In this document: piece after piece, positions 27,001 to 42,000 of the stretch
Layout: each line of letters begins with the position of its first letter
Position numbering within the stretch: the first letter of the stretch is position 1
Source: Onchocerca volvulus
Taxonomy: Eukaryota; Nematoda; Chromadorea; Rhabditida; Onchocercidae
Assembly: GCA_000499405.2 (NCBI GenBank)
Contig: HG738137.1
Location: forward strand, 26,533,928 to 26,597,927
DNA: 64,000 nucleotides
Direction of reading: 5' to 3'
Position numbers and translations under genes: made by a program
The notes under the pieces: model-generated
Database searches by the model: none
What the model was told of the DNA's origin: nothing
Seen by the model: only the letters and a program-made list of their open reading frames with translations

Positions 27001-30000
27001 AATATTTAAATTCTATTCGGAAATTATTTACGAAAAAATTTGAATTAATTCAAAAGCTTTTATTCTTGCTTTTGCTAACTTTTACTTAAATAATTCGTTT
27101 CATTTATGAAGTAACTCTTAAGTTGACAAATAATTTAATTTCGAATGAAAGCTAATCATTTAGCTTCTAGAATAATTGAAATTGTCAACTCTTTGTCGCT
27201 TAATTAAATTTACCTAAAACGACGACATTTATGCTAGCAACCGCTTCTCCTGCATCATTCCAGGCTCGACAAACATATCGACCTGCATCATATAACTGTC
27301 CATGTAGTATATGCAACTTTAAGCCACTTGTTGATAACTGCAACTTATCACTTATCGCAACATATGCAAATCAGTTTAATTCAGTTTATCATTCTAAACT
27401 TATCTGTTTATCATTTGATGGCAATATGGTCGTCAATTTCAAATTTTATAGTATTTTTCATCACACAAAATTAGGAAATTGAATAGATGATTCAAATTAA
27501 ACAAAATTAGAATCTATTTATGGGTCAAATCAGGATTTAATTTAAAAAACTGAAAAAAAAAAGCACTTTATCAATCTTTTTAATTTCATACCGTATATTC
27601 TTCCAAAAAAACTTTTTTATTAATATTGTCAAAAGTTGTGAAATATCAAAAAAAAGAAAAAAAATTATTTTTCAAAAATAGCAATAAATTTTATTGGAAA
27701 TGAACAAATCAATCACGACAATATGACATATTATTGTATTTTCGCACCACTTTCCATCAATTTGCCAAAATTATACCCTTCCTATTTATTGCATTTTTAA
27801 TGAAGAACAGGTTTTATCATTTTTCGATGAATTATAATTTTCATACAATATAGAATGAAATTCTTAATTAAATTTTTTAATTTATTTTTATGGAACCAAT
27901 TTTTAGAATTTTAATATAACTTTAAGAATTTTTTTTTAAGTAGTATTTCCCATTCAATTTTATTGCTATCAATATTTTAATTTTTATATTGAATAACGAA
28001 TGAGGATTATAATTAGAAATTGATATGATCGTCTTATTTTCTTTCATTTTTATAAGAAAGCAGCATTTCGATCGCAGAATTAGCAATTTATATTATTCAA
28101 AGATAATATTTAATATTCAAAATTTACTTGTAAATTATTCGATGTAGTAATAGGTATACCATTCTTAGTCCATTGTATTTCCACTGAAGGATCATTGATC
28201 GGACAGGTAAGTGTTATTGCTTCATTTTCAGGTAATTCAAGAATACGATGTTGATTATCCATTTGTGGTGGTTCTAAGTATATGTATTAAGGTAGGAATA
28301 AATATAATACTCGAATTTCGCATTTTACAATTTCATATCAAGTTTTATAATCTAGAGAGGCCAGTTTTCATATTCAATCTATGAAATTATCTTAAATTCA
28401 AAAATGGAACAACTTCCATTATTCTTTGAAATTTTATATATTTAAAGATGAAAAAATTAAGTTATGATAAAATTATGAGATAAATGGTGTAAAAATAAGA
28501 ATTTCTATCAGATGAAAATATTTTATGGACAAAAAAAAAATAATCTAATATTTTCTTCCATGTTGCAAAATATCTAAGAAATTTCTTTGATAAGCAAAAT
28601 GGAATTTAAATTTTAGATATGAACATGTGTTATCTTGGAATTCTGAATTATTTTAAGTCAATTAAAAAATTTAAAAATATGGACTATTTTATGAAAAAAA
28701 AAAACTTTAAACTGTCGTGTGTTTTTTTTTTTTTTTCAAAAATTCATATTTTTAGCAAAAAAAACAAACTGAGAACAGCTACGATTAGATCTTTCTCCGC
28801 TCGACCAGGTTTATTCTCCGCCACACATGAATATCGTCCTGCATCTTCATCTGTCGCCGATTCAATGTGTAGCAGTTGATGGTCATTCATAAACAACACA
28901 TCCGTTCCGTTGACCCGCTGACCATTCTGTAGAATTCATCATTCTTACGGTAAATTCTCGATTAATTCAAAGGGATCAGTGAAGGTAAGTAGTGCTTTCT
29001 TGTTTACAGCTTTTTATCAAGTGATACGTAATTTCATTCTACATATAAAATTAATTTATCTCAGCCAACTTCAGAGATCGTTCAATTTAGTTGACTCGAA
29101 CAGGTTGTTGTTTCTTCGTAAAATCTTTCTTTACTTTTTCATTTCGAATTACTCGCTTTTTTCTTTTTTTTTTTTTTTTTTTGTTTGGAATATTAAAAAT
29201 GATAAGACAAAGTTTAATTTGTTCTATTCTAATGAGTTATTTAGTATGGAAATTCGGATATAAAAACAATCGTTAAAATTAGCATTTTTTTTTTATCTTT
29301 TATGCATTTTAGCATTTGCGAATTATTTTCGTTACTAATTCGCAACTATTTGGTAAAATAAGCAAGAATTGATTGCATATATTTCGAAAATATTCGAAAA
29401 CTTTATTTTTCCAATTCAGTGGTTGAAAAAAATTAACTAAAAAGGCAAATTATTTCCTCAATAGATCAAAAAAAAAACAAAAAACAAAAAAAAAAACAGA
29501 AAACAAAACAAAATTAGTCAATTTTTGATGGATATTTAATTAAGTATATGCCGATTATTCAGCTTTCTTTCAAAAAAAGAAGGATTTTTTATCGATTTTT
29601 CACTAGTTTGCGTTTTTCTGACTAATAAAAACTTTTGTTTATTGTTGATATCTTATTTTAATACTATGGTAAGTTTCCGATTTACTTTTGAGTGTGTGAA
29701 TTTAAATTGAATTGATACAAAATATGAATTGGAAAATTTCCCATTATGATTTATAAATGCAGATCAAGTTACTGTTAAACAAAAAAACTGAAATGAAACG
29801 AAGAACAAATAGGAATTCATCAAAAGCAAAGCTATAAAATGATATTATTCATTTTAAGAAGCAGCTGAATAATTTTGAAAAGTCATAAAATATTAAAAGC
29901 AAGATTTGATGAAAGATATTTCTTCAATTTTTTTTTTTTTGCCAACTTTTACTTAATCGATTAATTATCTTAAAAAGATAATTATTTGCAAAGTAAACTT

Positions 30001-33000
30001 GTGGTATTCTTCATTTTATAGCTTTGCTTTTGAAAAGAAATCCAATAATTGTATGAATTAAAATTTTTCAATTTTTGGATCAAATCAATTTCATTAATTG
30101 AATTTCTTTTATCAATCATTTTTAAAATAATTTCTTCATTATTATCCAAATAATTATTATTGTCCGAGAAAATATCAATGTTTGATAGAAAAATAAATGA
30201 ATTTTATTTTCTACCAAACATTAAAACATGATAAGTTTATTTTGGAAAACAATTATCTTTTTTGGGATAATTAATATTGATTAAGTTAAAGTTGGCAAAA
30301 AATAAAAAAATAAAAAAAAATTGAAGAAATATTTCATCAAATCTTGCTTTTGATATTTTATGACTTTTCAAAAATTATTCAGCTGTTTGCTCAAGAATAA
30401 ACATCCTGTCAACAGGTTTTCTGTCTGCTTGAGAATTCTTAAATTGGAAATGACATCAAAAAGCCTTTCTTCCTTCACTAAGCACTCTTACATAAATGCT
30501 TTTTCGATAAAAGACGAAACGAAAACATAAATATCTCATTTGTGCACTCATTGAAAGACCAAATCTGGAAAATTTTTTTTATAAAATGAATTTTCGCCGT
30601 AATAGCGACTTAAAACTTAACTTTCATGCTTTGAATTTTGATGAAAGTAATTTAAATTGCGTTTGTGCAAATGATAATATGTAGCAAAATTATAGGCACT
30701 TTGACAGGTGGATAAAGGTTTACCTTTTTCATATTAGCATCTTTCAAGTAACTTAGCTATTTCTTGAAGATCTTTTTTGTTTTTGTTTTTGTTTTATTCT
30801 ATTTTATTTTCAGAATTCAAAAATTTGAATTTTTATGAATTTCAAGTAAGAATAAAAAGTCAGGTTAGCAGTAAAGTTTTATCCGATATCTTTTAACCCA
30901 TAATATTTTGTTGTATCTTGATTAAAAGAAAATATGATATAATCTTTCATTTAAGAAACATTAAACTGTATCGCTAATTTTATTGAATAGGTTAAAATAC
31001 AAACAAAGTTCTCATCTTCTTCAATCAGCTTTATTTTTGCAAAAAGAATTGAAATTTTTTATGTGAAAGTTTCATCAACCATATATACTATAATATGAAT
31101 CATTTCGGCATCACTTATCTCATTCTAATGATTTTTCGAAAAATTTTTGTATATTTCAATCTTTTGTTTGTTTTATTTTGTTATTCCGCCTAAGCAGTAA
31201 AACTTTTTTTTAGAATTATTAAAGCATATTTCTCGGGCAATTCAATAATCTACTTTTCATGTTAAGTATAAATTTATAATAAAAAGAGCTGAAGCATTGA
31301 AATATGAAAGTATTTTGCCATGAAATTTAACGAAAACGGTAACAGTTTCTATTATGCTTAACAGGTATGTTACAAACGATTGAAAATTAAACTGATTAAA
31401 ACTTCTGCTAAAAAAATCAATCGAAATCTTTCCTTTGCAAAAGAAATTTTTTGTAACTTTTAAAAAATATAAATAAAACGATTTATTTCTACATAAAGCA
31501 TATTCTTGTCAATTTCAGTCAAGTCTATTATTATGGAAATGATTGATTGATTTTTTTTTTTTGGACTTCTAAAATGTGAGTGATTTCATCTGTCTGGTGA
31601 TTTAATTTTATAAAATTTTCGAAAACATTCATAAGTTTGTTTAAAGATATTGAAAAAATGATTAATATTATTTTTGCGATGCATCATAGAAATTCATACT
31701 GTCACACAGCGTTACTGTCAACAAATATTGCAAAGTTTAGTAATCGAATTTTCATAAAATTCAACAAAAGAGTGTTATTCGATGATTCATTTTTTTTTTT
31801 TTTTTTTGTGGTGAACACTTCTAAATTTGTCGAAAATAACTAAGTTTGCTCTTCAAAGTTTGGCATACATTCGATTCGATAAGGAAGGAGTGAAATAAGT
31901 TGAAGAAGAAAAGAAGAAAGGAGAAAAATTCTAGTTAGTTAGTTATTCCAATCGAAATTGCAAACTTGCGGATATCCTGTGCTTTTCACCTATTTCTTCT
32001 ATTCGAATTACTTCCTTTAATACTTTACTTATCTTTGTAAACAAACCATGAAATGCTCATTTCTTCGTAAAATTACGCATAAGTTCGCTATAAATAGTAT
32101 TCTGAGAATTACAAAAAAAGAAAAAAAAAAAGAAAAAACTTTTTGTGCGTAACTGACTATTCAAACTTTTCGTGTCAGCATTGTTATTCATTTTGTTCGT
32201 TTTTTTTTTTCAAACATTCATTTGTGTTTCTATTTCGTTACATTTAATTGGTTAAATTTCTCATTTTTCTTTTTTCTTTTTTGTCGCTATAATTTGAAGA
32301 AAATTTATTTTTTTTTACTAAAATTCAATAATTTACTATTACTTTAAGTATACACTCAATTTCTCATCATGTTTAATTTTTTTATAATACACAAATTATC
32401 TCAAAAATGATCTAATTATAAAGCATCTAAGTTCGTTCCGTTCAGTTCTTTTCATGAAATAATGTTCAATAAGTTTTTTCATCCTTTACAATCATTCGAA
32501 AGTACTTGAATTCAATTCAATTTCGAATTATATAGCAATTGAAATGAAATTCATTTTCATTCATTTCAAAGCATTTCCTCTCTTTCAAATCATTCTTTTA
32601 GAACACACACACATAACACGAATAATTCATCAAATACTAGCAGTGTAAAAATAGCACATATCATCATCATCATTTATCATTTGATAACATATAAATTTAT
32701 TCATTCCAATTATCCTTCTTCTTCTTCATCATCAATCAGTGTAAACAGAAAACTTTTCTTTTATCACTGTTAAATATTTGCTTCTTTTTATCAACTGTTA
32801 ATACTGATAGTTGATCAAAATTCTGATAATAAAATGATATCCAGTCATATTGATTTCTTCCCAAAAATTCATTAGTAAATTAATATTCTTAAATTATGCT
32901 TACTTGGCTTTTTTTTCCTTGCAGATATTTCTTATCTCTTATCACTCAAATCAATAGCAAATCAACAAATTGACTTACTCTTCTTTTTTTTTTTCTTTTA

Positions 33001-36000
33001 AAACAATGCTTGCAAGATGAAAAAATGCATTTTCTTTTAAATATTATTACTGTATCTCTTCAAATATCTTGGATGGTGACAAAATACAGAAATGATATGA
33101 GAAAAAAGTTTACATGAAAATATAAATTATAAATTATTCCTTAATTGTATAGGAACATTTGGTAGTAAATGGAAACTTAAATTTAAAGAATTTATTAGTT
33201 AATTATTTATTTTAATTAGTAGCAAAATATTTTTCGGTGAACCATTTGGATTTATTGAACAGCTAAAGTAATTGCTATTTTATGTTGCGTTGTATGAAAA
33301 AAATTTCGCATATTTCACTTTTCAGTTTTTTTTTTTTTTCAATTTATCACATATTTCATTTTTTATTTCGAAAAAAATTCTAATTTCTAAAAGCAAACAA
33401 TTTTCAACGGCAATAGCAATTCCTCACGAACATATTATATGATACATTTTATAGCCGAATTTCTTCCAAAAATTATTAAACATAAAAAAGAGAGAAATTC
33501 CTACAAAATGCAATTCAGCTTGTCTTCTCAACTACCACAACAATTTTTCGTCCTTTTTAACTTTTTAAATCCCTTGAAAACAAATTTAAAAGAAATACAA
33601 ATTTTCCAGTTAAAGCTTATTATCATTTCCTATTTAAAGGCTTCGATAAATTTCGTTTACATTTTGCAATTCAATTTTCTCCAATTAAATTGTATGACAA
33701 ATTCCTTTTTAAATTTAAAATATAAATGAATGATTCAGACTTTAATCTATTAAATTTTAATTTGTATTTGAATTTTAGAAATTTTGAGTAATGAAAGCAA
33801 AAAAAAATGTCCAATAATTATATAATTATTTTTTTTACAAGTTGGAAGATATATTTCGAAAAAATTTTTGCCATTTGATGAGTAGAAAAAATTTCAGCAA
33901 GTTCTACAGGTTATATTATTTATCCATTTGGTTTATTTAGCATAATTTGATTCTATTTAATATAACCTAAATCCTCGGAACTTATCGTAGAAGAAAGAGT
34001 GAAGTAAAATTAGCATATCTGTCTGATAAAAAAAAAAAAAACAGTCTTATCACTACAATTGATAATAGGAATATCACTTAAAATAATTTTTCGTGAAAAT
34101 TTTCAAATTTCTAATGTGAATACATAAATATTGAAAATAATCACTATGATAGTACTACTAGAGATTCCATCATTATCATTTATCACGGAAGTACGTGATC
34201 GTACGTGTTTCCGAATACTAATAAGAGGTTTGAAGTAAGTCATGCATGTTCTGTTTGCATTTACAAGATGATCCTGCAACTGCAAGTCGAAGAGAAAGTT
34301 TTGCTGGGTGACAGGAACAATAGCAAGTTTCAATAAGCTTGTCAACGATAGATTTAACGTAGCATCACAAAATGCTTCATTCAGGTTGTTTCTGATGTCA
34401 ACCTTGACAAGCTTATCATCTTCTTATCACCACCTTTTACTAGAAAATTTTCTCCAATTTAACAAAAATATCCACTCTTATCTTTTAATCTCTCTTCTTA
34501 TCTTAAACAAGAATTGCGTCACATTAAATTTAAAAAAAAATGAAAATGATAAATTTAAAATTTATGACGAAAATTTTTTTCATATTTCAAACATTTGTAA
34601 TTGTGAACTTTTTTTTTCAATTCAAATTTAAAATTTTTACTTAAATTTAAATGGGAAAAAAAATCAAAAAATAAATTCTAAATTTTAATATTCTCATGTC
34701 ATTTGTTTACCTTCCTATATATGGCTAATCGTTTGCCAGAAATTATATCAAGCGTTGTGTAACATAAATGACATTAACTTAAAAGAGAGAGAGAGAGAGA
34801 GAGAGAGAAGGAGAAAAAGAAATATGTAGGGGGAAAGAAAGAAAGAGGAAGAGGAAGCTAATTTAATCGTAATTGATAACGTCCTCAATCGACTTTTTCT
34901 TTTCAGTTCGCTTAAAGTTTTCATTCATTTTACTTAAATATTATTTATATACTTTAATCAGAATCCTTCCTTTAATTAATTTCCAATTTTCATTTCGATT
35001 TTCATCAAATATGTTTTAAATAAAAATGCAAAATTAAAAAATTTTAATTTTTATGAATTTATACTAAAGTTGTATGAGTTATGAAATAAAATTTGGCATT
35101 TAAATAAATTCTCCCATCAATTTATTCGATAATTGAAAAGGAACGCGATGGATGGCCAAATGATGGTGATCTGTGTCAAAAAGAATCTAAGAATAAAAAC
35201 TTAAACTGAAACTGCATGAAATTAAAAAAGAAATGACAATCTGTTTACTTAAAAACTGATTTACTACTAAATTTATCGGATATCTTTGAAATTGGAAAAA
35301 AAAATATTCGCAAAAGAAATCAATAAATTTGAGAGAATTTTGAATTATTTTTTATCAATTATTACAAGACTATCTCCTTCATCCTTCTTGCTTCTCATCA
35401 ATTGATTAAATTTTTAATTTTTTTTTAAACTCTCGAAAATACTACTATATCTACAAGACTTTTGCTTCATCCCTTTTGCTTCTTATTAATTGATTTTTTT
35501 TTAAAACTCGAAAATACTATATCTTGAAAGAATTCTTCACAATATATTCCAAAAAAAGAAAATAAAAGCTATGCTATAAGCATTCTTTTTTTTTTTTGAA
35601 ATCGATGTGGAAAAAAAAATTCGCTCATTTCTAATTTTGCATGTTGAATAATGAATGATGACACCAAATTACATGTTTTCAAATGGACGACATTCATTCT
35701 TTGATTTCGAGAGAAAGGGAGAATGAACGAAATTCGAACTTCCGACATTTAATTCTTCAAATTCATTTTAATTCAAATTCAACACGATCACTCGATTCTA
35801 TAAATGTTTCTATCACATGAGTTAGCCTATAATTAGCAATCATTAAAAATCCAACAACAGTGACTTTTTCCTTTGCTAATTAATTTCATCATATTATTAC
35901 AAACTTTCATTCCCATTAAATTTTTAACTTTAATAATTAAAAAAAAAAAAAATAAAAAGTACTACTTTCTAACGAAAATTTTCAATTATTTTTTAGCTTA

Positions 36001-39000
36001 CTATTTCTCGATTTTTCTCGTTTCATAAAAATAATTCCTTATAAGATTCATATATATACATATATGAATGAATTGAATAAATTATCCCGGTAAATGATGA
36101 GAGTTAAATAGTAAGTTGAAATGTTTCATTAGAAAATAAATATTGAATTATCAAAATTAAAAATTATTAAGAAACAACATTTTGAAGTTAAAAAGCAAAT
36201 TCTGAATTTCTTTTCCATAATTCAGGCAAAAAAAAAATTTTTAGCATCGTTTTTTTTTTAAAATAATTTTTGAAAAATATCTTTCAAAAATATTTCAAAG
36301 TAATTTGTCGAAAAAATTTTTTTTTTTTGCTCCAACTATTTCATATGATTTGAGCTAATAGTTTGTTGGAATATCCTTTTTCTGTCCAATATGCTTTATG
36401 AATTTAGTCATCCGATGTGCAACGAGCCATAATAAAACTTGCGCCTATGAGGCTTTCTACTTATCTAGGCTTTTATTTATATTTATATTTATATATATGC
36501 AAGCTTACTGCTTCATCCTAGCAATCCTGTGCTGCATAGAGTGCAAGTTATTGCATCAATGTGCAATCCATTTAATACTTTCTTTTCTTCTGGACTATTT
36601 CATGGATTTGTATAATCGATTAAAAATCAAAATTTAGATTAATCCAAAAAAGAAAAAAACACTCCAATATTTTCAATATTTTGTAATTTTTATTTAAAAA
36701 AGTAGATAAAATTACGTCCAAATTTCGAATTATTAACTTGCATTATTAAATCTGTGATAAGTTTTATATGCAAAAATAGTATGAATTGGTATGAATTTTT
36801 TCAGTTTGATAAAATCAATAAAATTTAAATTAATTGATGAAAGTTTTTATGGTTCTTTTTAGCTGAAGTTAATTGCATATAATGAATTTGGGCATGAAAA
36901 TTTTTTGGAAAAACATACGATGGATAAAATGGTTAATTGAAAACTGGAATGATTACTGTATTAGTTCAATAAATCATTCCACTTCAAATCTAAATTAACA
37001 CTTTGGTTAAATATATTATTAGAGTGCTCAGTTTGGAATCATTTTTATTGCATCATACTGACAATTGATTACTCAGATATAAAATTTTCTTTCGTTTTTT
37101 TTCTTTTTTTTTAATCTCAAAAATTTTAAAAAAGTTTATATTTCATGGAAACTAACATTATAGGGATTGGAATCTTGCCAATTGTAAGTTAATGGTTTGC
37201 TATTGAAAAAAAAAAAACCTATTAAATTGAAGAATCTCAGCGGAAAATTAGTCCAGTTTTACATCTCTCTAATGAGAGCTACAGGAATAATCTTGTCATT
37301 CGGAAGATTTAAATGTAAAAAATTTTGCAGACAGGTGAACAATGCTCATAAATCCATCATTCATTGTGATCTTTAGGGAATTGTTTGTGGTTTTGGGAAA
37401 GATTCCTTAAAATTTAAGAAAAAAAAAAAAAAAAAAAAGTGTCCCACCCATTTGCTACACTGTCATTCTCTTCCCCTTCTCATAATTGTCTTTTTCAATC
37501 AAAAATCTGATGAATCTTCCATCTTTCCATAAATCTCCGCCGTATTGTTGTCGAATTTTCCACTTGAATCCTCTTATTTTTTTTTATAAAACTTCACTTA
37601 TTGTTGTTTGAATCCTCTCTTGAATCCTTCTTTCCTTCATAAGCGTTCATTTATTACTGCGGAATCCTTTCCTGAATCCTTCTTCCCTCCAAAAAACTTC
37701 GTCGTATGATTGTCGAATCCGTTCTTGAATCTTTCTTTCGTTCATAAAGCTTCGTTTCATACTGCTGTCCCTATTTTGCATATAAATTGTTGAAAAACAA
37801 ACAATCTCCTCTTCATTACATTCAGCCAATTGCCCCAATAATCATTTTTAGCCAAAAATTGCTATAGCAACGGTTCTCTCTACATGTATGCATGCATTTG
37901 GATTTATGACTTAGAACAAATATTGAGGCTCATTTCTTGGCCCATCTCATGAAGATTTATGGATTCCATCTGAAAATGGCTCCAAAAGATGGACTAATCG
38001 AGATGGGAAGAAGGTGCTAGGCTTGAAAGTGGGCTTAGAGAGCTAAGAGACTATGAGCCAAGAAAGGAAAAGTAGGATGAAAGCCATAGAGGCTAAAGGG
38101 CAAAGCTTAGGAAAGGCGTGGAGACACTCAAAACCAACTTTAATAGCAGAAAAATTTTCAAATTCCCAATGCTCGTTTTTTTTTTCTTTTTTTTTTTTTC
38201 TGTTAAGGCTCATTTTTCGTAAAAATTCAGTTTGCGGCTTTTTCTATAAGAGTGTCAATGGTTTGAATCTTTTAACATTTCATAAGCGCTGGCAAAATCC
38301 ATCATCCATCAAAGGATTATCGATAATTATCAGATTTGATTTAAATTAAATTCAAGAATATACTTCAGATATAATTCAAACTCAAATTTAGGCATAAATT
38401 TCAATGCGAATTTGAAATGAAATTGATAATCATTTTTTTTTTTACCAAATATTTTCATAAAGACGACTGATCAGTTTGCAAATTTTTTATTGTTTCAAAT
38501 AATCACTTCAGGAGGTATCGATTTTTTGATTTATATTTATATTTCTCCTACACATGATAGATTTTATCACTTATTAATAAATTCGCAGGCAATTCATCCA
38601 TAATTTTTTTTAAAGCCAAAAATGAACATTACTGGATAGTATTAATTAAGGCTTTTAATTCAACTTAGCGAAGTTTAATTTAATTTAAATGATTAAATGC
38701 AACAAAATTTCAACAAAAGCTATCAGAGATACTGCATATATTGAGCAAATGATATGTGATATTGGTGCTATCTTATTATATTTATCTTCCCGAATATTCT
38801 ATGTTCATTTTTTCTTATTTTAAATTTTAATTATTAATTAGCATCCCGTATCATTCCACATTTTATTATAATATCTGTCTCTAATCTTATCACTACCAAC
38901 ACAATTATATTTATGCAAGATTTGAGTCATCTAATCATTATTATCAATCAGGACTAATAAGCGATTTCAGTGAAAAATATTTTTCTAATCATTCTAATGC

Positions 39001-42000
39001 TATTTCAGTCATCCGTGCTAGGTTTTAAAATTCTGTAATTTTCACAATAAAAACAAATACTTATCTAATTATTTTTTTTTTTTCTAAATAAAAGATTATT
39101 CGTTAGAAAATATCTAATGATTTTAACGGGACATTAATTTTATTTTAATGAATTCATTTTGTAAAGCTAATATTATCATTGGTTCTGATTATCAAAGATA
39201 GCTAATAAAATATTCGGTAAATCACTAATATCATTGAAATGTTCACATTAAATAAAGTAGATAAAAGATATTTCTGAGATAATTCATAATTAATTAGCAT
39301 TTATTTATGATATTTTTTCGTATTTTTCTCCGTTCAATCAATAAATTAATTCTATATCTCATCATCTTTCATACTAATTTGCAAAATTTAAAGAAACGAT
39401 TAGAAAAAATCGCATTTTGCATAATATTCTCAAGAAATTGCTGGAAATTTCGATAATTTACGGTAATTTATGAATGTAAACATACACACACACACACACA
39501 CACATGAAACGGAAAAATATATTGAAGGCAGCTGCGAAGTTGGATGGAAAAGTTGAAATGAATGAGGAAATAGCACCTGCTAAAAGTTTGAAAATTCGAG
39601 ATTACAACTTTTTCATGCTTCACACTAAGCTTAATATCCCTACTCCATCTCCAATTTAATACACTCTTCATCACTTTTTTTTAATTATCAAAATTGATAG
39701 TCTCATCTTGTTTGCCGACAAAATAGAGGAAGTAGTGGTAATTACAAAGTAAAAAGCAATCCATTAGTCAGAAAGTCTTTTCATCACAACAAATTATCGG
39801 AAGTCGGATTTTTTTTTTTTCATTCGTTTTTTCTCATATAAAACATAAATTATTTTTGTTTCAAAATTTCAAAAATTTTCGACTAAACTAAAAATTAAAT
39901 TATTAATAGCAAAAATGAAGGCAAAATTATGCCAGAATGTTGAAGAACTGATATTAATTGATGTAAAATTAAAATTGATATGGTTCTATCAGTAGTTTGA
40001 CAGATGTTTAACTTAATTTAGCAAAAAAAAAGAAAAAAAAAAACTAAGAGAAAAATATAGTATAATGAATTCGCTCAAATTCAATTCCGATTTAATTTCT
40101 TCGATTATACTTTTTTTTCAATTTTATCATTTAAATTTTTATTTTTATTTAAAATGCATCACTTTAATGTTTATGAAATGAAATAAAATAGTTTAGCAAA
40201 TAAGACGAGCGAATTAAATTTAAATTGTTTCTTTTATTTATGCTCTAGAATAAAACTGCTATCCACTCTCACACTTTAATTGAAACATCATTAATTTACT
40301 CAATTATTTGTTTTCCATACAAACTTTTTGTTTTCAAAATTATATGCCTCACATATGTTTCAAACAAACATTCTATGTAGCAATCAGCCAGCCTTTTTTA
40401 AATTTCAGATTGCTAATTTTCATATTTCAAAAAACAACTTCATTCTTTTTATTTTCGCTTGAACCAACAAGGAATTTGAAAGCTTATTTCTAAAAGTTTA
40501 TAAATTTGTTAAAATTTACGGATTTTGAAAATATTGGCTTCTTTTTTTTTTTTTCTTTTCAAAATTGATAGCCTAGAAATGAGTAACAAAAGAATAGCTA
40601 ATCATTTTGGCAAAGGTCTTTTTTTTTTTTTTCTTAATTTAACATTCATGCTATTCAAACTAGGCCATTACTAACACAATATTATGGCCAATTATTCCTT
40701 TCATTTTGAGATGTTAGTATTAGTCGATCTTCCTCTTTCTAATTTGATAAATCTAAAGAAATATAATTGCAGAACGGTTATTGATTGATTGATCCAGTTT
40801 TTTTCTTTTTTTTTGTTTTGCAAATTATATCCCTTTTTAGGTGAAATAAAAGCTATCAAATATAATCATCAAATCATTGGATCAAATTCAAATGATTAAA
40901 CATAGCTACAGCCTGAATGTTCGATAATTGCGGCCAGCAAAGAAGAATCTGGAAGTCAAATGCGGTAAAAAATTGCATCAAGGTGGTGGCATCTGATGCT
41001 TCCTAGCTGTTTTCTATCCCCATTACTTATTCTTATGGTCCTTCTTCTACTGTCCACAATACATCATCATCATTGGTCAACAGAAGCTTCACATTCGCCA
41101 TCTACATGTACCGTTGAAAATGCCATCTGTTCCGCTAGTGATGCACGAATTTGTCGAAATTCAAGGTTCAATTATAATCATTTTCGAGATAATTAAACTT
41201 CAACAATAAGTTTAAAATTTCAAATTAAATTCCTTCTTCTAAGATTTCCAGAATAATTTGAATTTGTTAAAACTCATTTAAAATTTATTCAAAAATTCCT
41301 TTAGGAAGAAAAATTTTCAGAAAAGTCAAATTGAAATTCATCAAAGAGAAAAATTGAGGAAGACATATATCATGCATGATTATTTTTCACAGAAGCTTCG
41401 AAATTTGATATAAAATAAAACTTTATTTTATGCAGACAGTGAATTCTAAAAATGGAGTAGTAAATGAATGAAACCTATAGCATTTCAAAAATTTATTTTA
41501 TTTGAAATTTAAATATTTAGAACAGCTTCCTACTAATATCTATGACATATAAATATGCATCAGAGATAACTACTTCATTAAAGAATAGTTTAATGCAATT
41601 AAATTCTCTTGCTTATTTATTATTTATTTTGTCTCAGCTTTTATTCCTTTTCCGCTTAACGAATATTTTAAAATTCAAATCGCAGTCAATATAATATTCA
41701 CTGAAATCATCATTTTTGATAAATAACTGCACAAAATTATTTTCAATTTAGAAGAAATATCTGAATTTTTTTTTTCTGCAGCATAGCAGAAGCTTTTCAT
41801 ATTTTATTATTAAAATTTTCTCACAGCTAAATTAATTTCATTTGAATTCAAAAGATCTTTAGCATTTCTTACATCATCTTAGCTCTTTGAGTTTAATTAC
41901 TTTCAATTGCGTATAATATTATAATTATTTGTTTTTTTTTTCACTTCTTTTTCGAATAAAATCGAGAGACTTTCCAATCATATCGATTGACTAATTCACA

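Noticed and set aside
34308..34631. Plus-strand ORF of 107 codons in the giant intron
   Set aside because: Low-complexity L, S, N and F content, no motif, and it spans an inverted repeat and AT runs.
37647..37838. Minus-strand 63-codon ORF rich in R, E and F
   Set aside because: It is produced by the 54-bp tandem repeat, and the frame is lost in other units.
37900..38150. GC-richer patch as a possible RNA gene or exon
   Set aside because: No cloverleaf, splice sites or protein match could be seen by eye.
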